Shown here piece after piece: positions 7,889 through 15,565 of a stretch of 64,000 nt of DNA. The stretch's first letter is position 1, and each line of letters begins with the position of its first letter. Made by a program: the position numbers and the translations under genes. The notes below the pieces were generated by a model that saw nothing but the letters and a program-made list of their open reading frames with translations, was not told the origin of the DNA and did no database searches. This stretch comes from CAVOHU01 sp963843385 (lineage in GTDB: Bacteria; Acidobacteriota; Vicinamibacteria; Vicinamibacterales; JAKQTR01), in the NCBI GenBank assembly GCA_963843385.1, contig CAWJJY010000007.1, positions 1,860,001-1,924,000 on the forward strand. Direction: 5' to 3'.

Positions 7889-9043
7889 CTACCGGCCGTC
7901 GCTGAGGATGTGGCCCGCGATGGCCATCCGCTGGACCTCTGAGGGTCCGGGGTAGATCTCAGTCGCCCGGGCATCCCGGAACAGCCGCTCGACTCTCGAA
8001 CCGCGACGGTAGCCCGCCGAGGCGAGGATCTGCATGGCCTTGTCGGCGGCCTTGTGCGCCGCTTCGGAGGCCGACAGCTTGGCCATGGCGGCTTCGACGG
8101 CGCAGCTCTCCTGGCCGTCCTTGGCGGAGGCGGCCTTGTAGGTGAGCAGGCGCGCCGCCGACAATTCGGTCGCGATGTCGGCCAGCATCCACTGAATCGC
8201 CTGGTACTGGCCGATCGGGCGGCCGAAGGTCTGGCGCGTTCTCGCGTGCTCCAGCGCCTCGTCCAACGCTGCCTGGCCTATGCCGAGCGCCTGGGCCGCA
8301 ATCGCGATTCGGCCGCCGTCGAGCGACCACTGCGCGATCTTGAAGCCTTCATTGACCACCCCGATCACCTGCTCGTTGGGCACCTCGACATCGTGGAACA
8401 CCAGATCGAGGCAGCCGAGGCCGCGCACGCCGAGCGAATCCGCGCGCGCCGTGTGATCGATTCCGGGCGCGCCGATCGGCACCAGAAACGCGGTGATCCC
8501 GCTGCCCCGCTGACCCGGCCGCGTCGCCGCGAAGACGATGGCGACGTCTGCCGCTTCGGCGCAGGCAACCCAGACCTTGCGCCCGTTCAACCGGTAGCCC
8601 CGGCCGTCGGGTGTCGGCTCTGCGGTCATCTCGACGTTGGCCGCGTCGGTCCCGGACTGCTCCTCCGACAGGGCGAACGAGCCGATCGACTCACCGGTCA
8701 CCAGCGCGCGCAGCCACCGGCCCTTCTGTCGATCGGATCCGTACTTCGCGAGGACTTCGGCGACCAGCGAGTTGTTCGCGGCAAGAATCACCGCCACTGT
8801 GGCGCTTGCCCGGGCCAGCGTCTCGATGGCCAGCACATAGCTCAGGTAGTCGCGGCCGCCGCCGCCAAGCGCCCTGGGCACGGTCATCCCGCAGAGGCCT
8901 CGCTCTCCCGCCAGGCGGATCAGCGCGCGCGGGAACTGGCCCGTTTCGTCGATCGTCGCCGCGAGCGGTTCGACGTGCTCGCGCGCGAATGACTCGACCT
9001 GGCGCTGGAAGGACTGCTGTTCGGGGGTGAAGTCGAGATGCAT
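7889..9043 (-). CDS. Acyl-CoA dehydrogenase family protein with altered catalytic motif
   Basis: A 384-residue acyl-CoA dehydrogenase fold protein beginning HLDFTPEQQSFQRQVESF. It has the FAD/substrate signatures ALSEEQSGTDAAN and KVWVACAEAADVAIVF, and the C-terminal helix signature LDGGRIAIAAQALG. The segment that usually reads YEGT/S, carrying the catalytic Glu, reads YPGPSEVQRM here, so the standard base is replaced by Pro. It may use a Glu elsewhere, as some family members do, or catalyse a different reaction. The ATG at 9043 is chosen because it matches the family N terminus; a longer frame to 9145 adds unrelated residues. It is convergent with the response regulator, 8 bp away. Confidence 0.88.
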   Translation of the reverse strand: MHLDFTPEQQSFQRQVESFAREHVEPLAATIDETGQFPRALIRLAGERGLCGMTVPRALGGGGRDYLSYVLAIETLARASATVAVILAANNSLVAEVLAKYGSDRQKGRWLRALVTGESIGSFALSEEQSGTDAANVEMTAEPTPDGRGYRLNGRKVWVACAEAADVAIVFAATRPGQRGSGITAFLVPIGAPGIDHTARADSLGVRGLGCLDLVFHDVEVPNEQVIGVVNEGFKIAQWSLDGGRIAIAAQALGIGQAALDEALEHARTRQTFGRPIGQYQAIQWMLADIATELSAARLLTYKAASAKDGQESCAVEAAMAKLSASEAAHKAADKAMQILASAGYRRGSRVERLFRDARATEIYPGPSEVQRMAIAGHILSDGR

Positions 9044-9278
9044 GGGCACAGTATACAGGCAGGCTACGGACTTCCGGCTTGCGGCCAACGGCTCACGGCC
9101 CGTCACGCGTGCCGGGCTGCTCGGTTCCGGCTGCCCGCCCGTCACGGATGCCCGACAGCCGTGCGTCAGCCCTCGGCCGTCGCGTTGGCGCCATCTGAAA
9201 ATCGACCCCGTCTCCAGTCCATCCGGTCAGGTCGAATGCCGAGAGCCGACCTCCACCGTCCCGGGTCGCGTGGCGCGG

Positions 9279-9785
9279 CTACCGCCGAACGCGCGCGAAC
9301 TGCTCGAACGCCAAGCGCAGGCGGGCCGCGCTCTGCTCGAGATCTTCCGGCAGCACCCGCACGCCCCCGACCACCGACATGTAGTTCGTGTCGCCGTTCC
9401 AGCGCGGCACCACGTGGATGTGCAGGTGATCCACGATGCCCGCCCCTGCCGCGCGACCGAGGTTCATGCCGACGTTCAGCCCCTGCGGGCGGTACACCTC
9501 GGTCAGCGCTGCTTCTGCGACCCGGGTCAGTTCGATGAGCTCGCTCAACTCGTCGCCGGAGGCCGAGGCCAGCGCGGCGATGTGACGGTTGGGCACCACC
9601 ATCAGGTGGCCGCTGTTATAGGGAAAGAGATTCAGGATGACGAAACACGCGGTGCCCCGGTGCACGACGAGGCTGCCCGCGGCGTCGCCGGCCTGCGCGT
9701 CGCAGAACACGCACCCCTTCGCCTCACCCGCGCTGATCACGTATTGCAGCCTCCACGGCGACCACAGGCGTTCGAAGGATGACAT
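9279..9785 (-). CDS. HIT-family nucleotide hydrolase/transferase
   Basis: A 168-residue histidine-triad protein. The triad HLHIHVV sits near residue 120 followed by PRW, and the N terminus has SPWRLQYV and the CxxC pair CVFC. Length and the N-terminal WRLQY signature match the Ap4A-hydrolase/phosphorylase-like HIT subgroup, which cleaves dinucleoside polyphosphates or nucleoside phosphoramidates. It lies 89 bp downstream of the ihfB-type gene and may be co-transcribed with it. The 235-bp stretch between its stop and the next minus-strand gene shows nothing I can name. Confidence 0.9.
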   Translation of the reverse strand: MSSFERLWSPWRLQYVISAGEAKGCVFCDAQAGDAAGSLVVHRGTACFVILNLFPYNSGHLMVVPNRHIAALASASGDELSELIELTRVAEAALTEVYRPQGLNVGMNLGRAAGAGIVDHLHIHVVPRWNGDTNYMSVVGGVRVLPEDLEQSAARLRLAFEQFARVRR

Positions 9786-9874
9786 GGGAGATCGGCGCGG
9801 GCGGCCCTCTCAGGCCTGCCGGGATTGATCCGCGGGGCGATGGCGGGGATCGGACTCCCCGCCCGGACGCTCCA

Positions 9875-10219
9875 TCACGCGAAGGTCCCTGGCCCTTCGG
9901 GTTGCTTGTCCCCGCCCGGCTCGGCAACCGGGGGAACGCCCGGCTCCTCGTTGATGAGGTCCTTGAGTTCCTTGCCGGGCTTGAAATACGGCACGCGCTT
10001 GGGCGGCACGTCGACGCGATCGCCTGTCTTGGGATTCCGGCCCTTGCGCGGCTCCCGCTGGCGGAGCCTGAAGCTCCCGAACCCCCGCAGCTCGATCTTC
10101 TCGCCGCGCTGGAGCGCGGTGATGATGCTCTGGAAGACGGTGTCGACAATCACCTCGGAGTGCTTCTTGGTGAGGTCCGACACGCGCGACACTTCCTCGA
10201 CAAGCTCGGCTTTGGTCAT
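9875..10219 (-). CDS. ihfB: HU/IHF-family DNA-binding protein, IHF beta-like
   Basis: A 114-residue nucleoid-associated protein. It begins TKAELVEEVSRVSDLTKK, has the core ELRGFGSFRLRQREPRKGRN and the arm region GDRVDVPPKRVPYFKPGKEL, then about 20 extra residues rich in Pro and Gly. HU/IHF dimers bend DNA. It lies directly downstream of rpsA, which is the rpsA-ihfB order of E. coli and supports the IHF-beta label; from sequence alone HU cannot be excluded. The ATG at 10219 was chosen at the start of the conserved domain; the upstream in-frame extension translates an intergenic hairpin. Confidence 0.88.
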   Translation of the reverse strand: MTKAELVEEVSRVSDLTKKHSEVIVDTVFQSIITALQRGEKIELRGFGSFRLRQREPRKGRNPKTGDRVDVPPKRVPYFKPGKELKDLINEEPGVPPVAEPGGDKQPEGPGTFA

Positions 10220-10272
10220 GGTGACACGCTCGCCAACTTGCCCGGGTCCTGTTGCTCCCGCGCCGAAGGACC

Positions 10273-10309
10273 GAGGCCCGGCGCGGCGCGACGCGCCGTC
10301 CCGGGCCTC
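10273..10309 (-). terminator. Long GC-rich hairpin between rpsA and ihfB
   Basis: GAGGCCCGG (10273-10281) pairs with CCGGGCCTC (10301-10309), and inside it CGGCGCG (10284-10290) pairs with CGCGCCG (10292-10298). On the minus strand no T-run follows, so it may be an attenuator, a processing site or a factor-assisted terminator rather than a classical intrinsic terminator. Confidence 0.45.
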
Positions 10310-10325
10310 TCCTTCAGCCTGACTC

Positions 10326-12104
10326 CTACTGGTGCCGAAGGATGTCGCCAATGGTGGCGTTCGGGCTGCCAGAATTGTCCGCGTAGGTCGCCCAGTCGGC
10401 CCGGTCCTGGTCCAGGCGCAGCGCCCGGATGCTCAGACCGACCTTCCGTTCGGCAGGGCTGAGCTTGATGATCTTCATCGGATAGCTCTGATCCACCTGC
10501 AGGTCGATCTTCTCGCCCTGCTGATCGTCGAACTCCGATACGTGGATCAGGCCCTCGATCCCCTCGGCCAGCTCGACGAACGCGCCGAAGTTGGTCAGGC
10601 GCACGACCTTCCCCTCGACGGTCTCGCCCACCTGGTGGCGGCCGAAGAACTCGTCCCAGATGTCGGTCGCGAGCTGCTTCAGCCCGAGCGAGAGGCGCTG
10701 GTTCTCGGCGTCGATGTTGAGCACGATCGCCTCGACCTTGTCGCCCTTCTTCAGCACCTCGGAGGGGTGCTTCACCCGCTTGCTCCACGACATGTCCGAG
10801 ATGTGGATCAGGCCGTCGATGTCTTCCTCGACCTCGACGAACGCGCCGAACTCGGTGAGGTTGCGCACCTTGCCGACGATCTTCGCGCCGACCGGATACC
10901 GCTCGGCCAGTTCGTGCCACGGGTTGGACTCGATCTGCTTGAGGCCGAGCGAGATTCGCCGCGCCGTCGGATCCACCCCGAGCACCATCGCTTCGACGCT
11001 GTCGCCCACGGTGAGGATCTTCGACGGGTGCTTCACCCGCTTGCTCCACGACATCTCGGAGACGTGGATCAGGCCCTCGACCCCCGGCTCCAGCTCCACG
11101 AAGGCGCCGTAGTCGGTCAGGCTGACCACCTTGCCGGCCACGCGGGCGCCGACCGGATACCGGTCGCTCACGGCGCTCCACGGATCGGAGTTCAGCTGCT
11201 TGTGGCCGAGCGAGACGCGCTCGGTCGCCGGGTCGTACTTCAGCACGACCACGTCGATCTCGTCGTTGACCTTGAAGAGCTCCGAAGGGTGCCCGACCCG
11301 GCCCCACGACATGTCGGTGATGTGCAGCAGGCCGTCGATGCCGCCGAGGTCGATGAAGGCGCCGTAGTCGGTGATGTTCTTCACGACACCGCGCATGACC
11401 TTGCCGTCGGCCAGCGTCGCCAGCGTGTGCTTCTTCTTCTCGGCGTTCTCCTCTTCAAGGAGCACCTTGCGAGACAGCACGATGTTGCCGCGCTTCTTGT
11501 TCACCTTGATGACGCGCATCCGGAGTTCCTGGTTCTTGAGTGCGTCCAGGTTCCGGACGGGACGAACGTCCACCTGCGAACCGGGCAGGAACGCCCGCAC
11601 GCCGATATCGACCGCCAGCCCGCCCTTGATCCGCTCGATCACGCGGCCGATGACGACCTTCCTGTCGGCGTACGCCTTCTCGATCTCGTCCCAGATCTTC
11701 ATCTTCTCCGCTTTTTCGCGGGAGAGGACGACGTACCCTTCGCGATCTTCCGTGCGTTCCAGGAGAACGTCGACGATGTCCCCGGGCTGGACGGTGACCT
11801 GCCCGTTCTCGTCGATGAACTCTTCGACGGAGATGATTCCCTCCGACTTGTAGCCCACATCGACGATGACTTCCGACGCGGTCACCTTGAGCACGGTGCC
11901 CTTGACCACTTCGCCTTCCGCGATGTTGCTGAAACTGGTGTCGTACAAGTCGAGGAGGCGGCCGTATTCCTCGGGATCGATCTGGTCCTCGTGGAACCCG
12001 CCGGTCTTCATGCCCATCTTTCGCGTCGTCGGCTTCGAGTGCACCCCGGGAGCCTCTCCTCCCTGGGTCAGATCGGGGCCGTTCACGCCGTCTACGTTCG
12101 CCAT
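10326..12104 (-). CDS. rpsA: 30S ribosomal protein S1
   Basis: A 592-residue protein with six S1 (OB-fold) RNA-binding repeats. Repeats 1 and 2 (about residues 60-220) are divergent, and repeats 3-6 are canonical, each with the pattern G-x-V-x-x-L-T-x-[YF]-GAF followed by EGLIH[VI]S. S1 helps recruit mRNA to the 30S subunit and melts structure near start codons. Length is close to the E. coli protein, with an extra acidic N-terminal leader of about 45 residues before the first repeat. It lies between cmk upstream and ihfB downstream on the same strand. The ATG at 12104 is the only sensible start before the repeat-rich gap. Confidence 0.96.
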   Translation of the reverse strand: MANVDGVNGPDLTQGGEAPGVHSKPTTRKMGMKTGGFHEDQIDPEEYGRLLDLYDTSFSNIAEGEVVKGTVLKVTASEVIVDVGYKSEGIISVEEFIDENGQVTVQPGDIVDVLLERTEDREGYVVLSREKAEKMKIWDEIEKAYADRKVVIGRVIERIKGGLAVDIGVRAFLPGSQVDVRPVRNLDALKNQELRMRVIKVNKKRGNIVLSRKVLLEEENAEKKKHTLATLADGKVMRGVVKNITDYGAFIDLGGIDGLLHITDMSWGRVGHPSELFKVNDEIDVVVLKYDPATERVSLGHKQLNSDPWSAVSDRYPVGARVAGKVVSLTDYGAFVELEPGVEGLIHVSEMSWSKRVKHPSKILTVGDSVEAMVLGVDPTARRISLGLKQIESNPWHELAERYPVGAKIVGKVRNLTEFGAFVEVEEDIDGLIHISDMSWSKRVKHPSEVLKKGDKVEAIVLNIDAENQRLSLGLKQLATDIWDEFFGRHQVGETVEGKVVRLTNFGAFVELAEGIEGLIHVSEFDDQQGEKIDLQVDQSYPMKIIKLSPAERKVGLSIRALRLDQDRADWATYADNSGSPNATIGDILRHQ

Positions 12105-12237
12105 GCCTTGCGCGTCCTCCTGCTTCTTGGATTGCCGGTCTTTCTTGTATCAGCGCCGGCGGGCTGAAGGTCGGGCCTGTGGCCCGTTGCGATAAGCAAC
12201 AGAGTGTACAACACTTAGCAGGATTCGGTCAAATCAG

Positions 12238-12285
12238 GTTATAGGTAGTTAGGTTACAGGTTACAGGGTACAGGGTACAGGGTAA
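12238..12285 (-). repeat. Left arm of a heptamer-type inverted repeat (GGTTACA/GGGTACA units)
   Basis: Short units related to AGGTTAC and AGGGTAC are tandemly repeated here on the plus strand, opposite in orientation to the longer array at 12396-12484. The 378-bp gap between rpsA and cmk therefore contains two arrays that could pair with each other around a loop of about 110 bp; no gene was seen in the gap. Confidence 0.7.
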
Positions 12286-12395
12286 GGCGGAGCGGTTCTC
12301 GAAACGACTGGCGGGAAGCGGAACAAGGCCGGATGCCGCGAGGTCCGGGCTCGGGGGGCGTCGGACGCCCAGATTCGCTGCTCCTCGAGGCCAGC

Positions 12396-12484
12396 CTCTA
12401 TCCTGTAACCTCTAACCTGTAACCTATCACCTGTAACCTATCACCTGTAACCTGTAACCTGTAACCTATAACCTGTAACCTATC
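12396..12484 (-). repeat. Tandem 7-bp repeat array (GTAACCT on plus, AGGTTAC in the sense of cmk)
   Basis: About a dozen copies of GTAACCT and variants (CTATCAC, CTATAAC) run up to and into the stop codon of cmk. In the sense direction of cmk the array is G-rich relative to its complement, as for the other arrays in the window. It can pair with the opposite-sense array at 12238-12285. Confidence 0.8.
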
Positions 12485-13142
12485 AACAGCTTCCCGTCTT
12501 CTCCCCTACCACCGCCAGCACCCGCTCGACAACCACCTCAATCGGGTCATCGGTCGTGTCGATGACGGTCGCATCCTGGGCGATCATCAATGGCGAGGCG
12601 GCCCGGGTCCGGTCTGCCTGGTCGCGCGTTTCGAGGGCGACGGCCACCTCGTGCAGCGCCATCTCGTGGCCTGCCCCGTGAGCCGGGTCGTTCGCCCTCC
12701 GGCGCGCGCGCTCCTCGGGCGAGGCATCGAGGTAGATCTTCACGTCCGCGTCGGGAAAGACCACGGTTCCAATATCTCGCCCTTCCATCACCAGGCCGCT
12801 CAACTTCCCGTATTCCCGCTGGCGCGTCACCAGCACCGCGCGGACGCGCGGGAGGCGCGCGACCCGTGACACGGCCCGGTCGATCTCGGCGGTCCGAATC
12901 TCGCGCGTCACGTCCACCCCGTCGATCAGCACCCGCCCGTCGGTCAATTGGATGTCGGCAGACTCCGCCAGCGCCGCGACCGCGTCCTCGTCATCGAACG
13001 ACATCTGGTCGTGAAGGACCTTCCACGCCGTCGCCCGGTACATCGCTCCCGTGTCGATGTGGCGGAGTCCGAGCCGCGAGGCGACTTCCCGCGCGACCGT
13101 CCCTTTTCCTGCGCCCGATGGCCCGTCGATGGCGATGATCAT
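12483..13142 (-). CDS. cmk: Cytidylate kinase
   Basis: A 219-residue (d)CMP kinase that phosphorylates CMP and dCMP with ATP. The P-loop GPSGAGKGTVA is at residues 8-18, followed by LGLRHIDTGAMYRATAW. The LID-region signature GRDIGTVVFPDADVKIYL precedes SPEERARRR. The ATG at 13142 gives the usual family length; a GGAG lies rather far upstream (17 nt), so initiation a few codons earlier is possible. Order cmk - rpsA - ihfB on one strand matches the enterobacterial arrangement, although here a 378-bp repeat-rich gap separates cmk from rpsA. Confidence 0.95.
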   Translation of the reverse strand: MIIAIDGPSGAGKGTVAREVASRLGLRHIDTGAMYRATAWKVLHDQMSFDDEDAVAALAESADIQLTDGRVLIDGVDVTREIRTAEIDRAVSRVARLPRVRAVLVTRQREYGKLSGLVMEGRDIGTVVFPDADVKIYLDASPEERARRRANDPAHGAGHEMALHEVAVALETRDQADRTRAASPLMIAQDATVIDTTDDPIEVVVERVLAVVGEKTGSC

Positions 13143-13317
13143 GAGTCGAATCGTGGCGTCTCCTGGCGGAGGATGACAGATCGGCGACTTCGCTGGCCAG
13201 CGGTGGACCAGGCAGCCCGGGGCGACGCCAGGCCGCGATCGGACCCGGGATGGCCGGATGATGCAGCGAACCCTGCACAAGGCGTCTCCGGCCGCGATCG
13301 CCGAGTGAGAGTGTAAC

Positions 13318-14523
13318 ATGCACGCTATGCGTCCTCGGAACGCGCTTGTCGTCGCGGTCATCGTCGTGACGGTTGTGGCCCTCGCCGAGCCATTCCTCCG
13401 CTCATACACACGCGCTGCCGCACTCATCGTCCGGCTGGCGAACATCCCCGGGTGGCCCAATGAGCTCGCAAGCTGGGAACAGGAGCCGGTGACCGTCTCG
13501 GGGACCTCGGTTCCGTCGAGACACGGGTCCTTGCGGGCGCTCGTCTACATGCCCGCCCGTCCGCGGCGCGCGGTCATCCTGGTAGCCGGTGTCAACGCGT
13601 TCGGGATTGACGAGCCGCGGCTGGTCGGCCTTGCCACGCAGCTCGCCGAGGTCGGATTCGCCGTGATCACGCCGGAGCTCCCCGACCTCCAGCGCTACGA
13701 TATCTCGCCGCGGACGACCGACATGATCGAGGATGCGGCGGTGTGGCTGTCGGCCAGACGCGCACTGGCGCGCGACGGCCGCGTCGGGCTCATCGGCATC
13801 AGCTTCGCCGGCGGCCTGTCGGTGGTGGCCGCCGGACGGCCTGCCCTGCGCGATCACGCGGCGTTCGTGTTCTCGTTCGGCGGCCACAGCGATTTCGCGA
13901 GGGTGCTGCGCTTTCTGTGCATCGGCATGGAACCGGCGCCGCCCGGAGCCGCCGCACCAGCAGACGCAGACGGCGGGACTGCCGTTGAGGTGTACCACAA
14001 GCCCCACGACTACGGCGTGGCCATCCTGTTGCGGACCCTCGCCGACCGGCTGGTTCCCTCCGAGCAGGTCGAACCGCTGCAATCGAGCATCATCAGGTTC
14101 CTGCACGCGTCCCACATGGACCTGATCGACAAGGCGAAGGCCGCGCAGGAGTTCGCCTCTGCGCGGGCGATGGCCGAGGCGCTGCCCGAGCCCGCCAGGA
14201 CGCTCATGTCCTACGTGAACACCCGTCGTGTCGACCTGCTCGGCCCCAAACTGCTCCCGTTTATCGGACCGGCCAGGAACATGTCGTCGCTCTCCCCGGA
14301 CCAATCGCCCGCGCCATCGGCTCCGGTCTTCCTCCTCCACGGCACCGACGACAACGTGGTGCCCGCGGTCGAGTCCCTGATGCTGGCCCGGTACCTCGAC
14401 GGCAAGACCCGCACGCGCACGCTGCTGAGCGGCCTGATCACGCACGCGGAATTGGATCGGGCGCCGACCTCGTCCGAGGTCTGGCACCTGGTATCGTTCT
14501 TCGCCGAGATGTTCAGAAGGTAA
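13318..14523 (+). CDS. Membrane-anchored alpha/beta hydrolase
   Basis: A 401-residue protein with an N-terminal hydrophobic anchor or signal (NALVVAVIVVTVVALAEPF). The alpha/beta-hydrolase domain has the nucleophile elbow GISFAGG near residue 160, an acidic residue in LLHGTDDNVVP near residue 340 and a His in THAELDR near residue 380, in the order expected for a Ser-Asp-His triad. The elbow deviates from GxSxG at its last position. Substrate is unknown; an esterase or peptidase acting at the membrane is inferred. An in-frame ATG nine bases downstream (13327) is an equally good start. It is divergent from cmk. Confidence 0.78.
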   Translation: MHAMRPRNALVVAVIVVTVVALAEPFLRSYTRAAALIVRLANIPGWPNELASWEQEPVTVSGTSVPSRHGSLRALVYMPARPRRAVILVAGVNAFGIDEPRLVGLATQLAEVGFAVITPELPDLQRYDISPRTTDMIEDAAVWLSARRALARDGRVGLIGISFAGGLSVVAAGRPALRDHAAFVFSFGGHSDFARVLRFLCIGMEPAPPGAAAPADADGGTAVEVYHKPHDYGVAILLRTLADRLVPSEQVEPLQSSIIRFLHASHMDLIDKAKAAQEFASARAMAEALPEPARTLMSYVNTRRVDLLGPKLLPFIGPARNMSSLSPDQSPAPSAPVFLLHGTDDNVVPAVESLMLARYLDGKTRTRTLLSGLITHAELDRAPTSSEVWHLVSFFAEMFRR

Positions 14524-14545
14524 CTCGGGCGCGAAGGAGGCTTTG

Positions 14546-15565
14546 GTGGACGAGCGTGGAGTGCGGCTTCAGAAGATCCTGTCGGGAGCGGGCGTGGCGT
14601 CGCGCCGGGCCGCCGAAGGGCTGATCTCACAGGGTCGTGTGTCCATCAACGGCGCGGTCGTCACGACGCTCGGAACGCGGGCCGATCCGGCACGCGACGA
14701 CATCCGCCTCGACGGGCGCCGCGTCCACGTGGCCTCGCGGTTCAAGTACATCCTGCTCAACAAGCCGAGGGGGTACCTGACGACGCGATCCGACCCGCGG
14801 GGCCGCCGAACGGTGATGGATCTGATCGGCGCGGTCGGTGAGTACGTCTACCCCGTCGGCCGGCTCGACTACGACTCCGAGGGGCTGCTGATCCTGACCA
14901 ACGACGGCGACCTGGCGGCGAAGCTGATGCATCCACGCCACGAAATCGCACGGGTCTACCACGCCAGGGTCCGCGGCCTGCCGGACGAAGCGACGCTCGA
15001 ACGATTGCGCAACGGGATCCTGCTGGACGGGCGACGGACGGCGCCCTCAGAGGTGCACGTGCTCGCCCCGGGAGTCGGCGCGCGCGGCGACCAGGCGGTC
15101 CTGGCCTTCACGCTGCACGAGGGGCGGCCGCGCCAGGTTCGCAGGATGTGCGAGGCGGTGCGGCACCCGGTCGTCCGTCTCCGCCGCGTCAAGTTCGGCC
15201 CGATCGGCGACGATCAGATCCGAACGGGAGAATACCGCGAGCTCACCGAGCGCGAGGTCGTCAAGCTGAAGGCGGCCGTGGATCGGGCCGGTTCGCACAG
15301 TGGCGGTCACGCGGACGCGCGCGAGCACCGGACGCAGCCGGTCACGCCCCCGCGGGCGGTCAATTCACCGTCTCAGGACCGGAGGGCTGGTCGTCGGCCC
15401 GCACCTCCGCGGACTCCGGCGCGGAACCCCCATCCTCGGGCGGAGCTTCGGGATCGCCCAGCGGGAGCAACTGGTCGGACGGACCGGTCTCGAGCGCCGA
15501 AGGCAGATCGAAGCCGAGGGCCTCGGCCATCTCCTCGACCTTCGGGAGATCGGAGAGGTCGTTGA
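14546..15565 (+). CDS. 23S/16S rRNA pseudouridine synthase, RsuA/RluB family
   Basis: A 339-residue enzyme that isomerises a specific uridine in rRNA. An N-terminal S4 RNA-binding domain (VRLQKILSGAGVASRRAAE) is followed by the catalytic domain with LNKPRGYLTTRSD and the active-site motif GRLDYDSEGLLILTNDG, where the first Asp is catalytic. EGRPRQVRRMCEAV is the RsuA/RluB signature. Residues after about 245 form an Arg/Pro-rich low-complexity tail. The GTG at 14546 has AAGGAGG five bases upstream; the TTG one codon earlier is too close. The last 206 bp overlap the 3' end of scpB on the other strand. Confidence 0.9.
   Translation: MDERGVRLQKILSGAGVASRRAAEGLISQGRVSINGAVVTTLGTRADPARDDIRLDGRRVHVASRFKYILLNKPRGYLTTRSDPRGRRTVMDLIGAVGEYVYPVGRLDYDSEGLLILTNDGDLAAKLMHPRHEIARVYHARVRGLPDEATLERLRNGILLDGRRTAPSEVHVLAPGVGARGDQAVLAFTLHEGRPRQVRRMCEAVRHPVVRLRRVKFGPIGDDQIRTGEYRELTEREVVKLKAAVDRAGSHSGGHADAREHRTQPVTPPRAVNSPSQDRRAGRRPAPPRTPARNPHPRAELRDRPAGATGRTDRSRAPKADRSRGPRPSPRPSGDRRGR

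Noticed and set aside
10332..12167. 611-residue open frame on the plus strand opposite rpsA
   Set aside because: Antisense shadow of the S1 repeats; its composition (repeated His/Asp/Val/Leu blocks) mirrors the S1 codons and matches no family.
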